From NCBI GenBank assembly GCA_902795715.1, contig CADBME010000175.1, positions 1 to 7,804 on the forward strand: 7,804 bases of DNA, in the 5' to 3' direction. Every line of letters starts with the position of its first letter. Position 1 is the stretch's first letter. Source of the DNA: an uncultured Lachnospiraceae bacterium. Its GTDB lineage: Bacteria > Bacillota_A > Clostridia > Lachnospirales > Lachnospiraceae. A program made the position numbers and the translations under genes. Positions 6,539 through 7,804 of the stretch are shown one piece after another. The notes beneath the pieces are model-generated. The model ran no database searches. It saw only the letters and a program-made list of their open reading frames with translations, and was not told where the DNA came from.

Positions 6539-6651
6539 ATGAAGGGGGCCGGAGACCTGGACAAAGTTTTGTAGTTCAGTTACAGAATTGTTATTGTTGT
6601 GTTACAAAAAGAAAAAATAAAGAAAATTGAAAGAAAAATGACAAAAATTGA

Positions 6652-6680
6652 TTGCGAGAAGCTTTAAATAATAGTAATAT
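6652..6680 (+). promoter_or_regulatory. Candidate rightward promoter for the L,D-transpeptidase
   Basis: TTGCGA (6652-6657) and TAATAT (6675-6680) are separated by 17 bases, each matching the sigma-A consensus at 4 of 6 positions. A-rich DNA upstream (6601-6650) could help as an UP-element. Transcription would begin at about 6687, some 60 bases before the start codon. The match is modest and neighbouring AT-rich hexamers compete, so the exact site is uncertain. Confidence 0.35.
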
Positions 6681-6732
6681 GAGATAAATATGTGCCAAAA
6701 AGGTATGACATTTACATCATTATGCAGGATCT

Positions 6733-6737
6733 GGAGG
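6733..6737 (+). promoter_or_regulatory. Ribosome-binding site of the L,D-transpeptidase
   Basis: GGAGG at 6733-6737 lies 12 bases before the ATG at 6750, a little long. A second AGAGG at 6743-6747 is only 2 bases away, too close to be optimal. Start choice rests mainly on the signal peptide that begins at this ATG. Confidence 0.55.
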
Positions 6738-6749
6738 AAAATAGAGGAT

Positions 6750-7804
6750 ATGAGAAAGAAAAGAGCAGCAGTGACATTTTTTTTGATGGTGATTTTACTA
6801 CTGGGCATGTGGTCCTATCAGCCGGTTCATGCGGCGAGCAAATATGTGATTTACGTTAATCGCAGGAGTAATATCGTCAACGTCGTCCGCAGGAAAAGCG
6901 GCAAGGTGATCCGGTCCATGTACTGCTCCACCGGAAGAGGCTACGCTACACCCGCCGGGACTTTTTTTATCGGGGAAAAATATCGCTGGCATACCCTCTA
7001 TCAGGGACATGTGGGCCAGTACTGCAGCAGGATTACCGGACATATCTTATTTCACTCTGTACCGGCAGTAGCCTGGAGCAGCAAGGCTGTTCCAACCAAA
7101 GCATTTAACCAGTTAGGAAGCCAGGCCTCCCTGGGATGTGTCCGACTGGCCTGCGGAGATGCCTGCTGGATCTACAGATATTGCAGGAGCGGAACCAAGG
7201 TAATCATCGGGGAGAGAAGAAAGCTGAAAAAACCCAAATACAGCCGAATCATCATGTCCACCAAAAAAAAGAACAACTGGGATCCGACAGACCCCAACAA
7301 AAAGAATCCCTACCGCCCGGTTCTGAAGAAAAGTGAAGAAGGAAAAAAAGCCATTGCCTTTGGATCGGTTATTGATATCAAAAAACTGGTCAAGGTAAAA
7401 TCCCAGGTCACCTCTACGGAGCTTCTTCAAAAAAATATTAAAGCAAAAGGGAGAATCAATACAAAGAAAGCCGGGAAGTACAAAGTAAAGGTTACCGTAC
7501 GGGATCCAAGAACAAGACTGTCCAGAACCAAAACCTTTACTTTTACGGTGGCAAAAGAACAGGCAGCTGCCGCAGGCCAGGCTGCAGTCAAAGGACAACA
7601 GACAGCAGAAGGCCAGACGGCAGGCAAAGGGCAGGCAGCCGCCGCAGCCCCGACAGCGGCCAAAGGGCAGCCGGCAGTCAAAGATCAGACAACGAAAGCG
7701 GAAGATCTTAAAAAAGCCGAAGCTGCCGTAAAAGAAAAATCATCCGGAAAAGAAATAAAGAAAGACGGAAAAGCAGTAAAAACCAAACCGGCTAAGAAGG
7801 AAGA
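6750..7804 (+). CDS. Exported L,D-transpeptidase (YkuD family), 3' end beyond window
   Basis: The frame stays open from the ATG at 6750 to the window end (351 codons, no stop). L,D-transpeptidases use a catalytic Cys to make 3-3 peptidoglycan cross-links or attach proteins to the wall, and resist most beta-lactams except carbapenems. Residues 1-28 form a signal peptide (MRKKRAAVTFFLMVILLLGM, then QPVHAA, likely cut after an Ala near 28-29). The YkuD domain spans about 31-155: start KYVIYVNRRSNIVNVV, TPAGTF (67-72), the conserved His in FHSVP (101-105), and SLGCVRL (127-133) with catalytic Cys130, then WIY and GTKVII. The residue before Gly-Cys is Leu where the canonical motif has His. After WDPTDPNKKNPYRP comes a beta-rich region (about 200-268), probably Ig-like, and a tail of Ala, Lys, Gln and Gly. 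Extra cysteines at 59, 92, 135, 139 and 145 are notable. It is divergent from the VOC-PBP operon. Confidence 0.92.
   Translation, partial: MRKKRAAVTFFLMVILLLGMWSYQPVHAASKYVIYVNRRSNIVNVVRRKSGKVIRSMYCSTGRGYATPAGTFFIGEKYRWHTLYQGHVGQYCSRITGHILFHSVPAVAWSSKAVPTKAFNQLGSQASLGCVRLACGDACWIYRYCRSGTKVIIGERRKLKKPKYSRIIMSTKKKNNWDPTDPNKKNPYRPVLKKSEEGKKAIAFGSVIDIKKLVKVKSQVTSTELLQKNIKAKGRINTKKAGKYKVKVTVRDPRTRLSRTKTFTFTVAKEQAAAAGQAAVKGQQTAEGQTAGKGQAAAAAPTAAKGQPAVKDQTTKAEDLKKAEAAVKEKSSGKEIKKDGKAVKTKPAKKE
7554..7697 (+). repeat. Degenerate Ala/Lys/Gly/Gln repeats in the L,D-transpeptidase tail
   Basis: Residues of about 269-316 repeat a loose unit of the form AAxKGQ or TAxGQ, including GQAAVKGQ, GQTAGKGQ, AAKGQPAVKDQ. 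At DNA level the units share GGCCAG / AAAGGGCAG words (for example at 7578, 7627 and 7660) but are not identical. The tract looks like a flexible, basic linker able to reach through or bind the wall. It continues as Lys/Ala/Glu-rich sequence to the window edge. Confidence 0.7.

Larger units (their letters stand above)
6363..6749. other. Divergent intergenic region, AT-rich, 387 bases
   Basis: No convincing gene lies between the divergent VOC and L,D-transpeptidase genes. Near the left end (6371-6376) is the VOC ribosome-binding site. At 6463-6498 is a dyad, at 6509-6538 a leftward promoter, and at 6652-6680 a weaker rightward candidate. The stretch 6540-6600 holds a G-rich patch (gaagggggccgg) and a short palindrome, ACAAAGTTTTGT, for which I see no clear role. 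The part from 6601 to 6670 is strongly A-rich on the plus strand, which could act as an UP-element-like or bent region. Confidence 0.7.

Noticed and set aside
6550..6615. Possible hairpin or ncRNA around the ACAAAGTTTTGT palindrome and the repeated GTTACA words
   Set aside because: The palindrome is only 12 bases and the GTTACA copies are not arranged as a clear operator or terminator.
6602..6808. 68-codon minus-strand frame in the divergent intergenic region
   Set aside because: It is Phe/Leu/Tyr-rich because it reads the complement of A-rich DNA, and it overlaps the signal-peptide codons of the L,D-transpeptidase.
6722..6859. 45-codon frame starting at the ATG at 6722
   Set aside because: It overlaps the start of the L,D-transpeptidase out of frame and has no good ribosome-binding site or recognisable content; a leader peptide is possible but unsupported.
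7113..7681. Two minus-strand open frames (7113-7598 and 7427-7681)
   Set aside because: They are antisense to the L,D-transpeptidase, with compositions (Phe/Cys/Gly-rich, Ala/Cys-rich) that follow from the complementary strand of Lys/Ala/Gln codons.

Overview
The window looks like chromosomal DNA from a Gram-positive anaerobe of the class Clostridia, most likely Lachnospiraceae. The support is indirect. The gene order valS-folC is typical of Firmicutes. A zinc-ribbon/TPR membrane protein follows folC. The class A penicillin-binding protein has the Cys-rich, Lys/Glu/Gln-rich tail common in gut Clostridia. Base composition is moderate in genes and AT-rich between them. The genus cannot be settled from this sequence. 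No tRNA, rRNA, CRISPR array, insertion sequence or phage gene is visible.

Region 1 (1-3255, plus strand) holds the last 44 codons of valS, then folC, a 49-50 residue acidic ORF whose start touches the folC stop, and a 491-residue membrane protein with an N-terminal zinc ribbon and TPRs on both sides of one membrane segment. The tight spacing suggests one transcript, ending at a strong hairpin at 3217-3255. Within folC lies a perfect 15-bp inverted repeat with a 4-base loop (321-354), the least expected DNA signal in the window.

Region 2 (3310-6362, minus strand) is a probable two-gene operon. A glyoxalase I-like VOC protein with all four metal ligands is followed, 29 bases later, by an 885-residue bifunctional class A PBP (glycosyltransferase plus transpeptidase). 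It converges on region 1, and the hairpin at 3217-3255 has an A-run on one side and a T-run on the other, so it can stop both transcripts.

Region 3 (6363-6749) is a 387-base AT-rich divergent intergenic region. It has a good extended -10 promoter firing leftward, a dyad/hairpin at that transcript's predicted 5' end, and a weaker candidate promoter firing rightward.

Region 4 (6750 to the window end, plus strand) is an exported L,D-transpeptidase (YkuD family) with a probable Ig-like domain and an Ala/Lys/Gln/Gly-rich tail, cut by the window edge.

Together the right half carries both chemistries of peptidoglycan cross-linking: the PBP makes glycan strands and 4-3 cross-links, and the L,D-transpeptidase could make 3-3 cross-links or attach proteins. 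The left half is housekeeping (tRNA charging, folate) plus an uncharacterised membrane protein. I see no clearly new defence or mobile system. The items most worth a second look are the folC hairpin, the small acidic ORF with the zinc-ribbon/TPR protein, and the dyad upstream of the VOC-PBP operon.
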